DNA of 64,000 nt from Granulicella sp. L56 (lineage in GTDB: Bacteria; Acidobacteriota; Terriglobia; Terriglobales; Acidobacteriaceae): NCBI RefSeq assembly GCF_009765835.1, contig NZ_LMUS01000001.1:124001-188000 (forward strand). Direction: 5' to 3'. Positions 54,722 to 64,000 of this stretch are shown here, in pieces. How positions within the stretch are numbered: position 1 is the stretch's first letter; every line of letters begins with the position of its first letter. The notes under the pieces are model-generated. The model made no database searches and had not been told where the DNA came from. It saw only the letters and a list, made by a program, of their open reading frames with translations. The position numbers and the translations under genes are program-made.

Positions 54722-57679
54722 ATGCCGGAAGTAACTGATTCAAAGTCCACAGCCGACCAGACCGTCAAGCCGCTGAAGTCTACCCTGAACCTTCCGCAGA
54801 CCAGCTTCGCCATGAAGGCCAATCTGCCCGTCAACGAGCCCCTCCGCCTCGCCGAGTGGCAGCAGCAGGACCTCTACGCCCAGATTCGCGCCGCCCGCGC
54901 CGGTGCCCCTAAATACATCCTCCACGACGGTCCTCCCTACGCCAACGGAGCCATCCATCTCGGCCACGCACTGAATAAGTGCATCAAGGACTTCGTGGTC
55001 AAGACCAAGACCATGGCCGGATTCGACTCTCCCTACGTTCCCGGCTGGGACTGCCACGGCCTCCCCATCGAAATCAAGGTAGACGAGCAGCTTGGTCGCA
55101 AAAAGCTGGAAATGGACCCACTCGCCGTCCGCAAGGCCTGCCGCGAGTACGCACAGAAATACGTCGACCTGCAGCGCAGCCAGTTCGAGCGCATCGGCGT
55201 CTTCGGCCGCTGGGACAAACCTTACCTCACGATGTCCTTCCCCTACGAGGCCAGCATCGCCGAGACCTTCTACGACTTCTTCGAGAAGGGCTTCGTCTAC
55301 AAGGGCCTCAAGCCGGTCTACTGGTGCATCCACGACCGCACCGCCCTCGCCGAAGCCGAGGTCGAGTATGAGCAGCACACCTCGCCCAGCGTCTACGTCC
55401 GCTACGCGCTCACCAGCGATCCCGCCGCCATCGATGCCAAACTGGCAGGCAAAAAAGTCTCCACCATCATCTGGACGACCACACCATGGACGCTCCCAGC
55501 CTCGCTCGCCGTAGCCTTCAACCCCGAACTCGACTACGTGGCCCTCGAAAACACCGACGGCAACGTCTATGTAGTTCTCGAAGCTCTCGCTGTTGCAGTC
55601 AAAACTGCCTGCAACCTCACCGAAGCCTCTAAGATTGCCCGCTTCAAGGGAGCGAAGCTCGATCGCGTCACCTTCCAGCACCCGTTCCTTGACCGCCAGG
55701 TCCTCGGCGTCACCGCCGGCTACGTCACGGCCGAGCAAGGCACGGGAGCCGTCCACACCGCGCCAGCCCACGGCGTCGACGACTTCTACACCGGCAAGCG
55801 CTACGACCTGCCCGAAGTCCAATATGTAGACAACGCCGGAAAACAGCGACACACCGATCTGCACGGCGGCCATCCCGGCGAACCCTACGACGGCCTCACC
55901 GTCTTCAAGTCCAACCCCGTCATCATTGAGCTGCTGCGCGAAAAAGGCGCACTGCTCAGCGCCACCAGCTTCGAGCACTCTTACCCACACTGCTGGCGCT
56001 GCCATAATCCCGTCATCGTCCGCGCCACCGAGCAGTGGTTCATCGGCATGGAAACCCCCATGCCAGGATCTGCCACAGAACTGGGTGCTGGAGCCACGAC
56101 CTTCCGCCAGCGCGCCCTCGACGAGATCAAGAAAGTCGTCTGGGACCCGACGTGGGGTGAAGACCGCATCTCCAACATGATCGCCACCCGGCCCGACTGG
56201 TGTATCTCCCGCCAGCGCATCTGGGGCGTTCCCATCGCCGTCTTTCTCTGCGAAAAGTGCCACACGCCGCTGAACGACAAAGCCATCAACAAGAGCATCG
56301 TCCAGCTCTTCCACAAAGAAGGCGCAGACGCCTGGTACACCCACAATGTCGCCGCGCTGCTTCCCAAGGGAACGAAATGCTCCTGCGGCAACGAAGAGTT
56401 CCGCAAGGAGATGGACATCCTCGACGTCTGGTTCGAGTCCGGCGCAAGCTGGCACGCCGTCCTTGAACACGAACCCGAACTCAGCTACCCCGCCGATCTC
56501 TACACCGAAGGCGGAGATCAGCACCGCGGCTGGTTCCACTCATCGTTACTCACGTCGGTAGCTGTTAACGGAATCGCCCCCTACAAAATGGTCGCCACCT
56601 CCGGCTGGACGCTCGACGAACAAGGCCGCGCCTTCTCGAAGAGCCTCGGCAACGGCGTCGATCCCGTCGACATCGCCAAGCGCCTCGGCGGCGAGATCAT
56701 CCGCCTCTGGGTCGCCTCCGTCGACTTCCGCGAAGACGTAGCCGCGAGCGAAAACCTGATGCAGCGCGTCAGCGACAACTATCGCAAGCTGCGCAACACG
56801 CTGCGCTTTCTGCTCGGCAACCTGCACGACTTCGACCCGGCGACAAACACCATCGCGTTCTCTGCGATGGAGCCTTTAGACCAATACATCCTCGCCCGCA
56901 CGGCAGAGCTGGACACCAAGATCCGCGCCGCCTACGACGACTTCGAATTCCACCGCGCCTACCACGCCCTCAACGAGTACGTGAACACCGATCTTTCGGC
57001 ACTGTATTTAGATGTGCTGAAAGATCGCCTCTACACCTTCGCGCCCAATCATCCTGCTCGCCGCAGCGCACAGACCGCCTTGTGGCGCATCGCCGAAGCC
57101 CTCACCCGCCTCATCGCCCCCATCCTCAGCTTTACCGCCGACGAGGTCTGGCAACTTCTGCCCAAGGTCGAAGGCCGCGAGGCCAGCGTCCACATCGCTC
57201 TCTTCCCCAATATCGCCGACATCGTTCCCGGCAACACCGCACCGATCATTGCTGACTGGTCACAGCTGTTGGCTGTCAGGGATAAGGTTCTTTTTGCACT
57301 GGAATCCGCTAGACAGGCGAAGCTCGTTGGTAAGGGACTTGACGCTAAGGTGCAACTATTGGCCGACTCAACGCCCATCAATACCGAAGCTGCGCATCAT
57401 TCCGAAGAGAGTATCTATGCTCTACTCAAACGCTATGAAAAATCGCTGAAGGAGCTCTTCAACGTCTCTCAAGTGGATCTCAGATCTAACGAGATCAACA
57501 TTATCGAAACGACGGTTTCAGCAGCCGACGGCATCAAGTGCGAGCGCTGCTGGAACTACACCACCGACGTAGGCAACGAACAAAAATATCCCACCGTCTG
57601 CCTTCGTTGCGCCGAAGCTCTCGAAGCTATCGGCTTCGCACCCTACACAGTCCAACAAACAACGGAGCAGCAAGCCTAA
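54722..57679 (+). CDS. ileS: Isoleucyl-tRNA synthetase
   Basis: The 985-residue class I synthetase charges tRNA-Ile. The HIGH-type motif is HLGH near 78 in PPYANGAIHLGHAL, followed by GWDCHGLPIE near 105. The KMSKS-type loop is FSKSLGN near 638, and an editing domain lies between (TTPWTLPASLAVAFNP, GTGAVHTAPAHGVDD). The C-terminus carries a zinc-finger-like CERC...CLRC (from about 940), as in E. coli-type IleRS. ATG 54722 with AGAGGA upstream is preferred to the earlier frame opening at 54653. It is joined directly to lspA. Confidence 0.96.
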   Translation: MPEVTDSKSTADQTVKPLKSTLNLPQTSFAMKANLPVNEPLRLAEWQQQDLYAQIRAARAGAPKYILHDGPPYANGAIHLGHALNKCIKDFVVKTKTMAGFDSPYVPGWDCHGLPIEIKVDEQLGRKKLEMDPLAVRKACREYAQKYVDLQRSQFERIGVFGRWDKPYLTMSFPYEASIAETFYDFFEKGFVYKGLKPVYWCIHDRTALAEAEVEYEQHTSPSVYVRYALTSDPAAIDAKLAGKKVSTIIWTTTPWTLPASLAVAFNPELDYVALENTDGNVYVVLEALAVAVKTACNLTEASKIARFKGAKLDRVTFQHPFLDRQVLGVTAGYVTAEQGTGAVHTAPAHGVDDFYTGKRYDLPEVQYVDNAGKQRHTDLHGGHPGEPYDGLTVFKSNPVIIELLREKGALLSATSFEHSYPHCWRCHNPVIVRATEQWFIGMETPMPGSATELGAGATTFRQRALDEIKKVVWDPTWGEDRISNMIATRPDWCISRQRIWGVPIAVFLCEKCHTPLNDKAINKSIVQLFHKEGADAWYTHNVAALLPKGTKCSCGNEEFRKEMDILDVWFESGASWHAVLEHEPELSYPADLYTEGGDQHRGWFHSSLLTSVAVNGIAPYKMVATSGWTLDEQGRAFSKSLGNGVDPVDIAKRLGGEIIRLWVASVDFREDVAASENLMQRVSDNYRKLRNTLRFLLGNLHDFDPATNTIAFSAMEPLDQYILARTAELDTKIRAAYDDFEFHRAYHALNEYVNTDLSALYLDVLKDRLYTFAPNHPARRSAQTALWRIAEALTRLIAPILSFTADEVWQLLPKVEGREASVHIALFPNIADIVPGNTAPIIADWSQLLAVRDKVLFALESARQAKLVGKGLDAKVQLLADSTPINTEAAHHSEESIYALLKRYEKSLKELFNVSQVDLRSNEINIIETTVSAADGIKCERCWNYTTDVGNEQKYPTVCLRCAEALEAIGFAPYTVQQTTEQQA

Positions 57680-58183
57680 ATGTCCCTCACTTCACACAAC
57701 AGACGGGACAGCCGCATCCCTCTTCTTCTACTCGCCGCGCTTGTCGTCGTTGCAGACCGCTGCAGCAAGCTCTGGATCGTCCACCACATCAATCCCGGCT
57801 ATGCCATCACCGTCATCCCCGGAGTCTTTCGCCTGACGCACGTTCTCAACACCGGCGCGGCGTTTTCGCTCTTCGACTCGGCCTCGCCCATCCTCGTCCG
57901 CGACAGCCTCATCGCGTTCTCCATCATCGCCGTGATCATCGTCCTGGGCATGCTCTGGCGCGTAGGCCGCGATCTTTCGCTCACGGGGATTGCCCTCGCA
58001 CTCATCCTCGGCGGAGCTGTCGGCAACCTCTACGACCGCGTTCGCTTCTCCCACGTCGTCGATTTTCTCGAAGTCCACATCGTCCACTACCACTGGCCCG
58101 ACTTCAACGTAGCCGATAGCTGCATCGTCATCGGAGCCTGTTTGTTGCTGATAGAAATCTTCCGTCCGCAGTCACAAAGGTGA
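57680..58183 (+). CDS. lspA: Lipoprotein signal peptidase (signal peptidase II)
   Basis: The 167-residue inner-membrane protease cleaves prolipoproteins after lipid attachment. Four membrane helices are present, and the catalytic aspartates fall in GGAVGNLYDRVRFS (Asp 119) and DFNVADSC (Asp 146). It starts immediately at the ileS stop, the ileS-lspA arrangement common in bacteria. Its substrates would include the lipoprotein at 43892-44263. Confidence 0.94.
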   Translation: MSLTSHNRRDSRIPLLLLAALVVVADRCSKLWIVHHINPGYAITVIPGVFRLTHVLNTGAAFSLFDSASPILVRDSLIAFSIIAVIIVLGMLWRVGRDLSLTGIALALILGGAVGNLYDRVRFSHVVDFLEVHIVHYHWPDFNVADSCIVIGACLLLIEIFRPQSQR

Positions 58184-58287
58184 TATACACCAATTGATTC
58201 GTCTTTCCTACCAGCGCACTGAAGCAGATTTGCCGCCTTTTTAAAGAAACGAACGCCGTCGCCGCAACGATATAAATAAATCCATCG

Positions 58288-58319
58288 GAGGAGGGAGAAT
58301 GTGTCCGTTCTCCCTCCTC
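58288..58319. terminator. Bidirectional terminator between lspA and the isomerase-like gene
   Basis: A perfect 12-base inverted repeat (arms 58288-58299 and 58308-58319) with an eight-base loop lies between the two converging stops. AT-rich sequence follows on the minus-strand side. Confidence 0.85.
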
Positions 58320-58336
58320 TGGAAAGTTGTGACTGG

Positions 58337-59236
58337 CTAACTCATGGAATGGAGATACGCGTAGTCGATCTTTGCAGATTCCATCTCCGGCTTCGTATAG
58401 GGCCCTTCCTGCTCCGCGAAAGCATGTTGGATGCCAGCCAGTCTGCCCTCTGCAAAGATCGGTTTGTAGTCGATGAATCCGGCCCCCAATTCGCTGCCCT
58501 CGGGACGCTTGCCGCCCTGAGGCATGGCCTTGAAATCCTTCACATGAATCATGCGGAATCGACCGGGATGCTTCTTCATATACTCCACCGGGCTGGCTCC
58601 TCCCACGACCATCCAGCCACAGTCGATCTCAAACTTCACTAGGGCATGGTCGGTCTCGTTGAGCAGCACATCGTAGCCATAACTTCCATCCGGCATCTTC
58701 TGAAATTCAAGATCGTGATTGTGATACGCATACTGAAGACCGGCAGCTTTTGCCTTTGTGCCAACATCATTCATCTTCGCAGCCAGACGCTTAAAGTCAT
58801 CAAGCCCTAACTTTGGCCATCCATGAGAAGCTCCCGGCCTGCTGGGCCACGCGGACAAGGTGGAACTGGTGGCATAGGTCACACCCAACGCATGGGCATC
58901 GTCAAAGACCTGGCCGTATTCAGGACCGTTCAGCTGCAGATGAGCACTCGGACATGACAATCCTGCATCTTTAATAAACTGGCCAAACTCCTTGACGGAA
59001 TATTTGCCGAACCCTGCCGTCTCGACCTCGCGATAGCCTATATCGTGCAACTGCTTCAATGTTCCGGAAGTGTCCGCCTCGATCACGCCGCGAACAGTAT
59101 AGAGCTGAATGCCCACGGGCAATCCCATTGGGTCAGCCCAGGCTTTCGTGGAAGACCCAAATGCTGTGGCTATCAGAGCTGCCGCGCCAAGGCTGCCGGT
59201 GTTCCGTAAAAATTCCCTTCGTGTGCTCCCCTTCAT
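58337..59236 (-). CDS. Tat-exported sugar phosphate isomerase/epimerase-like protein
   Basis: The 299-residue protein opens with a twin-arginine signal (STRREFLRNTGSLGAAALIA) and a likely cut near KAWA. The mature part is an AP-endonuclease-2-type TIM barrel with GIQLYTVRG at the start, AYHNHDLEF near 168 and HVKDF near 227, residues that form the metal site in this family. It should isomerise or epimerise sugars in the periplasm, substrate unknown. AAGGAG precedes the ATG. It is the last gene of a four-gene minus-strand group. Confidence 0.85.
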   Translation of the reverse strand: MKGSTRREFLRNTGSLGAAALIATAFGSSTKAWADPMGLPVGIQLYTVRGVIEADTSGTLKQLHDIGYREVETAGFGKYSVKEFGQFIKDAGLSCPSAHLQLNGPEYGQVFDDAHALGVTYATSSTLSAWPSRPGASHGWPKLGLDDFKRLAAKMNDVGTKAKAAGLQYAYHNHDLEFQKMPDGSYGYDVLLNETDHALVKFEIDCGWMVVGGASPVEYMKKHPGRFRMIHVKDFKAMPQGGKRPEGSELGAGFIDYKPIFAEGRLAGIQHAFAEQEGPYTKPEMESAKIDYAYLHSMS

Positions 59237-59299
59237 CTCTTTCGCTCCTTATGGTGGAAAATGCAATGGCTAACGGCAATATATAGATATTGCGTGGCT

Positions 59300-60550
59300 C
59301 TAGGTTGGGACTTGTACGGGATCGGCGTTCTCCGATGGAAGCGACTTTGAATCTTCACCCTTATCGGAAAACGTAAATAGAAACAGAAGAAGAACGATGG
59401 CCGATGCGCCAGCCGAGAACAGCCAGATCGACTTCCAGTCATAGGTGGCCGTGCCAACGGGGGCGGCGAGTGCATAGTGACTGACCACGGCACCAGAGAG
59501 CCATGAGCCCACAAACATACCCAGGCCGTAAGTGATGAAGATAATGATGCCTTGCGCAGCCGCGCGAAGATTCAGCGGAGCTTTGCGGTCGATGTAGATC
59601 TGACCGGTGACAAAGAAGAAGTCGTAGCAGATGCCATGCAGCAGGATGCCGCCCCACAACATCCACATGTGTGCATTGACGTTGCCATACGCAAACAAAA
59701 GATATCGGGCAACCCAGGCCAACATGCCGGCGATCAGCATATATTTCACGCCTAATCGGCGAAAGAACCACGGTATCAGGAGCATGCAAACCAGCTCCGA
59801 CATCTGGCCGCCGGTCATCTTACCGGCAGCATTGCTGACTCCAGTCTGATTAAGAAAGAGATTGGTAAAGGCATAGTAAAACTGCAGCGGAATACAGATC
59901 AGAAAAGAGGCAATGACAAAGATCAACATCGACCGCTCGCCAAGCAGCTTTATCGCCTCGCGAGGAAAGACGCTGTCCAGCGTGAATTTTTCCGCTCGCG
60001 CAAGCGGCGGCGTCGCAGGCAGAGTAAAGCTATAAATTCCCATCAGCAGCGATACCAGTGCAGCCAGACGCATCGGCGTCGAAGTGGATTCCAGTCGCAG
60101 CGTGCCGATCAGCAGGCCCGCAACGATCCATCCGCCGCTGCCCAGGACACGGATTGCGCCAAACTCTTCTTTTGGGTCATCCATCTGCCGGAAGGCCAGC
60201 GAGTTTGCCAGCGAAAGCGTCGGCATAAAAGCCAGGCAGTACAGCAGGATCAGAACGTAGAAAGCAGTAAACGAAGTCTGAATCGATGCAACGAACAGCA
60301 GAGCCGCACCCGCAAGATGAAGAAGGCCGAGCACCTTCTGCGTTGCGAAAAATCGATCGGCCACGACGCCCACAAAGAACGGAGCAAGGATGGCGCCGAC
60401 CGCAGTAGTTCCCGCTGCCAGCCCGATCTGCTGCCCCGTAAAGTGCAAAGGGCCCGCTAGCCAGGTGCCCAGGGTCACATACCATGCGCCCCAGATAAAG
60501 TATTCGAGAAACATCATGGTGCTCAGACGCACCCTAAGCTGCAATTTCAT
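59300..60550 (-). CDS. Nucleoside/sugar permease of the MFS (NupG-like)
   Basis: The 416-residue protein has about twelve membrane helices, with MMFLEYFIWGAWYVTLGTW at the start, typical of the NupG/XapB and YegT group. The conserved FGAIRVLGSGGWIVAGL lies near 130 and IDRKAPLNLRAAAQG near 325. It likely brings nucleosides or sugars across the inner membrane with protons. GAGGGAC lies about five bases before the ATG. It sits between the PQQ dehydrogenase and the isomerase-like gene, so a sugar or polyol substrate is plausible. Confidence 0.85.
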   Translation of the reverse strand: MKLQLRVRLSTMMFLEYFIWGAWYVTLGTWLAGPLHFTGQQIGLAAGTTAVGAILAPFFVGVVADRFFATQKVLGLLHLAGAALLFVASIQTSFTAFYVLILLYCLAFMPTLSLANSLAFRQMDDPKEEFGAIRVLGSGGWIVAGLLIGTLRLESTSTPMRLAALVSLLMGIYSFTLPATPPLARAEKFTLDSVFPREAIKLLGERSMLIFVIASFLICIPLQFYYAFTNLFLNQTGVSNAAGKMTGGQMSELVCMLLIPWFFRRLGVKYMLIAGMLAWVARYLLFAYGNVNAHMWMLWGGILLHGICYDFFFVTGQIYIDRKAPLNLRAAAQGIIIFITYGLGMFVGSWLSGAVVSHYALAAPVGTATYDWKSIWLFSAGASAIVLLLFLFTFSDKGEDSKSLPSENADPVQVPT

Positions 60551-60646
60551 CCGTCCCTCATTCTTCCGTCAGCGCCGCACTTACTAAGGCATCCCACTAT
60601 TTCACGAGCGAACGAGTGAGGACAACCACTTGAAGTTTTGAGCTTG

Positions 60647-62857
60647 CTACGGCAACGCAAACGCGACATAGGCAGCGCCCTGCGGCCCTTTGGGATTGCG
60701 CGCACCGCTTGCCGCAATCACCACATACTGCTTGCCATCGATCATGTAGGTCGCGGGCGTCGCGTTGCCGGCGTATGGAAGCTCCGCTTCCCAGAGAAGC
60801 TTCCCCGTTCGGCTGTCGAATGTCCTGATCTTCCTGTCGTAGATCGTCGCGCTGACAATCACGATGCCGCCTGCCGTGACAATCGGGCCACCGTAATTCT
60901 CGCTGCCGGTTCCCTTCATTCCCTTTGCCGCAAGCTCGGGATACTCGCCCAGCGGAATCTTCCAGAGATACTTGCCTGTGTTCAGATCGATAGCGTTGAG
61001 CGTTCCCCACGGAGGCACGATCGCCGGATAGCCATCGGGATCAAGAAATTTACGATACCCCGTAAACTGATACCGGGCAGTGGTAGCTTCGGAGCTTCCC
61101 ATCTCGCTCTTTGATGTCAACCCCGAATCGGTTGTCCGAGCGCTGCTCTCGGCAGACATTTTTTGAGCTTTATTGCTCTGCTCTGTATTCATGGCATCGG
61201 GATCAGTCTTGAGAAACGCGAGGATCGCCTCTAATTTTTCTCCCGTTATGCCCGGAAAAGAAGGCATCCTTGCCTTACCGTCGTGAATCAACGACGTAAT
61301 CGAAGCGTCAGACAGGTGTTTGTCGACATGAATCAAAGACGGAAACGCCGGTGGCGATCCCTTTCGTTCTGCACCATGGCACATCGAACATTGACTTTGA
61401 TACAAAGCAGCACCCGTACCGCCGCTCGTTTTGCTCGCCGTCAACCCTCCTGTCCAGGCAACGTCGTTGGCGTTGATATAAATGACACCGCTGCGAGGGT
61501 CTACGGCTGGACCACCCCACTCGGCTCCGCCATCGAAGCCCGGAAAAACCACGGTCTGCTTGTCCACGCTGAAAGGAATAAATTGACCTTCACTGCGAAA
61601 GGTCTTGAACTGTTCGACTGCCCAGGCATGGGCTTCCGGTGTACGCGTCGTCAGCATATCGGCGGTGAGCAACTGACGAGCATACGGCAGGGGAAATTGC
61701 GGGATCGGCTGTGTCGGAGAGGTCGTTTCGCCGGGAACATTCGACGCAGGAAAAGGGCGCTCCTCGATGGGAAACAGCGGCTTGCCGTTCGTCCGGTCGA
61801 AGAGAAAGATAAAGCCCTGCTTCGTGGTCTGCGCTACGGCATCAATCGCCTTGCCCTCTCGATGAACGGTGACAAGCGCTGGCGGCGAAGGAAAGTCGCG
61901 GTCCCATATATCGTGATGCACATCCTGAAAGTGCCATATACGCTTGCCAGTATTGGCATCGAGCGCTAACAGCGTATCCGCGAACAGATCGTCGCCAGCG
62001 CGGTCGTAGCCGTAAAAGTCAGTTACAGCGGAGCCGGTAGGCGCATACACAATGCCGCGCGTCTCATCGAGCGACATGCCCGCCCAATTATTCGCTGCGC
62101 CGGTAACCTTCCATGCTTCCTTCGGCCACGTCTCGTAACCGTATTCGCCCGGATGAGGAATGGTGTGGAAACTCCAGCGAAGTGCGCCGGTATGGACATC
62201 GAACGCACGAATGTCGCCATGCAGTGCAGGCTCCTCCTCCGGCGCACGAAAGCCGACGATGATCATGTCCTTGAAGATCAAACCCGGAGTAGTAGGAGCG
62301 AGATATATGCCTGAGTAGTCGCCATCGGTCAGGCCCCGGCGAAGATCGATCTTGCCCTGATCTCCAAAGGCCAAAATGGGCTTCCCTGTCGCCGGATCAA
62401 GCGCATAGAGATTGGTGAGAGCGCCTGCGAACAGGATGCTCTCCTTGCCATCGGTCCAATAACTGAGTCCGCGAGTGGGCTGACCTCCGGGCGTCCCCGT
62501 AGAAAAGGTCCAGATCACCTTGCCCGTTGCGCCATCGAACGCAATCACTTTCTGCGATGGGGTGTATGCATAGAGCGTCCGGCCGATCACCAGAGGATTC
62601 GTCTGCAGCCCACCCTCTTCGTGTGTATCGAATGTCCAGGCGACTTTCAATCGATGCACGTTCGAGCGGTTGATCTGCGTCAAGGGCGAATAGTGGTCTC
62701 CATTTACCCCGCCGTTGTAGACAGGCCAATCTCGCGCTGTACCTTCAGCTCCTCGACTTGCGGCGACAACCACATTGGCATGTCTTGTCTGCACCTGCCA
62801 AAGCGTCACGCCGAACAGAGTAAACGCAACGACAGCAGCCCAACCCCCAATTCGCAT
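60647..62857 (-). CDS. PQQ-dependent dehydrogenase with embedded cytochrome c domain
   Basis: The 736-residue protein has an N-terminal hydrophobic segment and a beta-propeller of PQQ blades (ATGKVIWTFSTG, DAPTGKPILAF-like repeats, NTGKRIWHF). It oxidises an alcohol or aldose sugar in the periplasm. A cytochrome c domain is inserted at about 478-560, with the heme motif CSMCH near 487-491 and a distal Met in ARMPSF; the propeller resumes after it (NTGKYLWKIPLGEYPEL). Electrons should pass from PQQ to the built-in heme. It lies between the ROK kinase and permease genes. The substrate is not clear from sequence. Confidence 0.87.
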   Translation of the reverse strand: MRIGGWAAVVAFTLFGVTLWQVQTRHANVVVAASRGAEGTARDWPVYNGGVNGDHYSPLTQINRSNVHRLKVAWTFDTHEEGGLQTNPLVIGRTLYAYTPSQKVIAFDGATGKVIWTFSTGTPGGQPTRGLSYWTDGKESILFAGALTNLYALDPATGKPILAFGDQGKIDLRRGLTDGDYSGIYLAPTTPGLIFKDMIIVGFRAPEEEPALHGDIRAFDVHTGALRWSFHTIPHPGEYGYETWPKEAWKVTGAANNWAGMSLDETRGIVYAPTGSAVTDFYGYDRAGDDLFADTLLALDANTGKRIWHFQDVHHDIWDRDFPSPPALVTVHREGKAIDAVAQTTKQGFIFLFDRTNGKPLFPIEERPFPASNVPGETTSPTQPIPQFPLPYARQLLTADMLTTRTPEAHAWAVEQFKTFRSEGQFIPFSVDKQTVVFPGFDGGAEWGGPAVDPRSGVIYINANDVAWTGGLTASKTSGGTGAALYQSQCSMCHGAERKGSPPAFPSLIHVDKHLSDASITSLIHDGKARMPSFPGITGEKLEAILAFLKTDPDAMNTEQSNKAQKMSAESSARTTDSGLTSKSEMGSSEATTARYQFTGYRKFLDPDGYPAIVPPWGTLNAIDLNTGKYLWKIPLGEYPELAAKGMKGTGSENYGGPIVTAGGIVIVSATIYDRKIRTFDSRTGKLLWEAELPYAGNATPATYMIDGKQYVVIAASGARNPKGPQGAAYVAFALP

Positions 62858-62931
62858 TCACACAATCCTTTATCGACCCCGAACGGTCTACGTCACCATA
62901 ATCGCACTCTTGTGTCCTTGCAAATGGTCTG

Positions 62932-63846
62932 TCACTGATTCGGCCACAGCCACGCTGCTCCACGAACTCCGCTGGAGTCTCCAAATTTAGCCTGCACGAT
63001 TGGCGTCGCAACCTCTCGGCCAAACACATACCGAGGCAGTATCTTCGGCAGATTCCGATAAAGCTGCTGCACCTTCGACAACCCTCCACCAAAGACAAGC
63101 ACATCCGGATCCAGAAGATTGATGACATGGGCCAATCCCCGCGCCAATCGGTCCTCAAAGCGATTCACCGTAGCGACCGCATCCGAATCACCGGCCTCCG
63201 AAGCCGCCACAATCTCCCGCGTCGTCAGTTCCCTTCCGGTCACCCTCTTGTGGTCCTGCGCCACACCGGTCCCCGAGATCCACGTCTCCAGGCATCCTCG
63301 CTTCCCGCAGTAGCATGACGGCCCGGGCAGTTCCTCTGGGAGCATCCAAGGCAGAGGATTATGCCCCCATTCACCGGCGATTCCGTTCGGGCCATCGTGA
63401 ACGCGGCCGTTGATCGCGATGCCGCCGCCGCACCCCGTTCCCAAAATCACCCCAAAGACCAGTCGCTTCCCCGCCGCCGCGCCATCGGTCGCCTCCGAAA
63501 TAGCAAGACAGTTTGCATCATTGGCCACGCGCACCTCGCGCTCCAGCGCCGCACACAGATCGCGGTCGAGCGGCTTCCCATTCAGCCATGTCGAATTCGC
63601 GTTCTTCACCACTCCGGTTACACTCGAAACACAGCCGGGAATCCCCGCGCCCACCGTCGCTGTTCGACCCATCTCTCCTTCGATACGCTGGACGAGCGCA
63701 GCCATGGATGCAACCGTCGCATCATAGTTGCCCTGGGGAGTGTCGACCCGATGCCTGACCAACTCCCTTCCATCCTTTTCAATCGCCAGCGCTTCAATCT
63801 TGGTTCCGCCAAGATCGATGCCAATCCGCATCTCCAAATTTGCCAT
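62932..63846 (-). CDS. ROK-family sugar kinase
   Basis: The 304-residue protein belongs to the ROK family. The phosphate loop IGIDLGGTKIEAL sits at 8-20, the substrate-binding part includes ANDANCLAISE near 107 and GIAGEWGHN near 152, and the zinc-type motif CYCGKRGCLETW is near 175. It phosphorylates a hexose (glucose, fructose or N-acetylglucosamine/mannose class) in the cytoplasm. The Mak/NagK-like CYCGxxGCLE form suggests fructokinase or N-acetylglucosamine kinase. It is the first gene of the minus-strand group with the PQQ dehydrogenase. Confidence 0.9.
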   Translation of the reverse strand: MANLEMRIGIDLGGTKIEALAIEKDGRELVRHRVDTPQGNYDATVASMAALVQRIEGEMGRTATVGAGIPGCVSSVTGVVKNANSTWLNGKPLDRDLCAALEREVRVANDANCLAISEATDGAAAGKRLVFGVILGTGCGGGIAINGRVHDGPNGIAGEWGHNPLPWMLPEELPGPSCYCGKRGCLETWISGTGVAQDHKRVTGRELTTREIVAASEAGDSDAVATVNRFEDRLARGLAHVINLLDPDVLVFGGGLSKVQQLYRNLPKILPRYVFGREVATPIVQAKFGDSSGVRGAAWLWPNQ

Positions 63847-63974
63847 GCCGCTCTAATCCCCCGACGTCCGCTCTTTCGTGCCTGTCATTAAATCTGCAAC
63901 TTAACACTACCCTCTCAACACGAGCGATGCCATCGCAGAAAAATTTATTCCTTGCGGCGATTTAATCCATAAAG

Positions 63975-63987
63975 TGTTAGCGTTTCC
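63975..63987. promoter_or_regulatory. Possible LacI-type operator half near the window end
   Basis: TGTTAGCGTTTCC resembles the GC-centred operator seen upstream of the GH35 gene (TGTAAACGCTTTCC on its strand). It lies about 130 bases upstream of the ROK kinase gene and near the edge of the window, so its target is unsure. Confidence 0.25.
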
Positions 63988-64000
63988 GTAGGCATGAAGC

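Noticed and set aside
54740-56539. 599-codon frame on the minus strand
   Set aside because: Antisense to ileS with the same shadow-type composition.

Overview
The window reads as a chromosomal segment of an Acidobacteriota bacterium, most likely family Acidobacteriaceae (Granulicella, Edaphobacter or Terriglobus-like). This is inference. It rests on moderately high GC, a Gram-negative outline (lpxD, Wzi-type outer-membrane barrel, TonB), CIRCE-controlled groESL, many secreted glycoside hydrolases, Tat-exported sugar oxidoreductase/isomerase proteins, and interspersed short intergenic repeats. No rRNA or tRNA gene, CRISPR array, insertion sequence, integrase or phage gene was recognised; the gene content looks like ordinary core plus carbohydrate-oriented chromosome.

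Layout. 1-8.7 kb: the tail of a Gfo/Idh/MocA oxidoreductase, araD, argJ, the homodimeric pyruvate dehydrogenase aceE followed by a degenerate E1-alpha-like protein, and a Wzi-family barrel. 8.7-17.75 kb: an extracellular polysaccharide block. ugd and a UDP-glucuronate decarboxylase supply UDP-glucuronate and UDP-xylose on the minus strand. Divergently, a tyrosine-kinase/chain-length protein (Wzc type), a Wza-type export protein, two GT4 glycosyltransferases and a WcaF-like acetyltransferase follow. The matching PHP-type tyrosine phosphatase lies apart at 24.2 kb. 17.8-25 kb: a single-domain response regulator, a NitT/TauT-like ABC transporter (ATPase with C-terminal extension plus a double permease, no binding protein nearby), a short AI-2E-family protein, a cytoplasmic GH13 amylase and purQ. 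25-33.9 kb: a gene-free repeat-rich stretch, an SDR, groESL, a Tat-exported oxidoreductase, an ABC ATPase, DoxX, AIM24 and small hypotheticals.

33.9-37.5 kb: a compact aa3-type cytochrome c oxidase operon (subunits II, I, III) ending in a 69-residue membrane protein with a C-x2-C motif. 37.5-46.6 kb: an FMN reductase, a CCA-adding/poly(A) polymerase-type enzyme with a long lysine/alanine tail, lpxD, a REC-PAS protein, a nucleoside hydrolase, a lipoprotein, tmk and an overlapping cytochrome P450. 46.6-58.2 kb: a secreted GH3 beta-glucosidase and a GH35-type enzyme tail to tail, a Rieske ferredoxin, an alpha/beta-hydrolase-fold protein without its catalytic residues, a second DoxX, a TonB protein with a duplicated N-terminal motif, then ileS-lspA. 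58.3-64 kb: a minus-strand catabolic group (ROK sugar kinase, PQQ dehydrogenase with embedded cytochrome c domain, NupG-like MFS permease, Tat-exported isomerase-like protein).

No clearly novel defence, mobile or secretion system is visible. The most unusual points are the histone-H1-like tail on the nucleotidyltransferase, two enzyme-fold proteins that have lost their catalytic motifs, the duplicated TonB N-terminus, the small C-x2-C protein of the oxidase operon, and a repeat family present three times.
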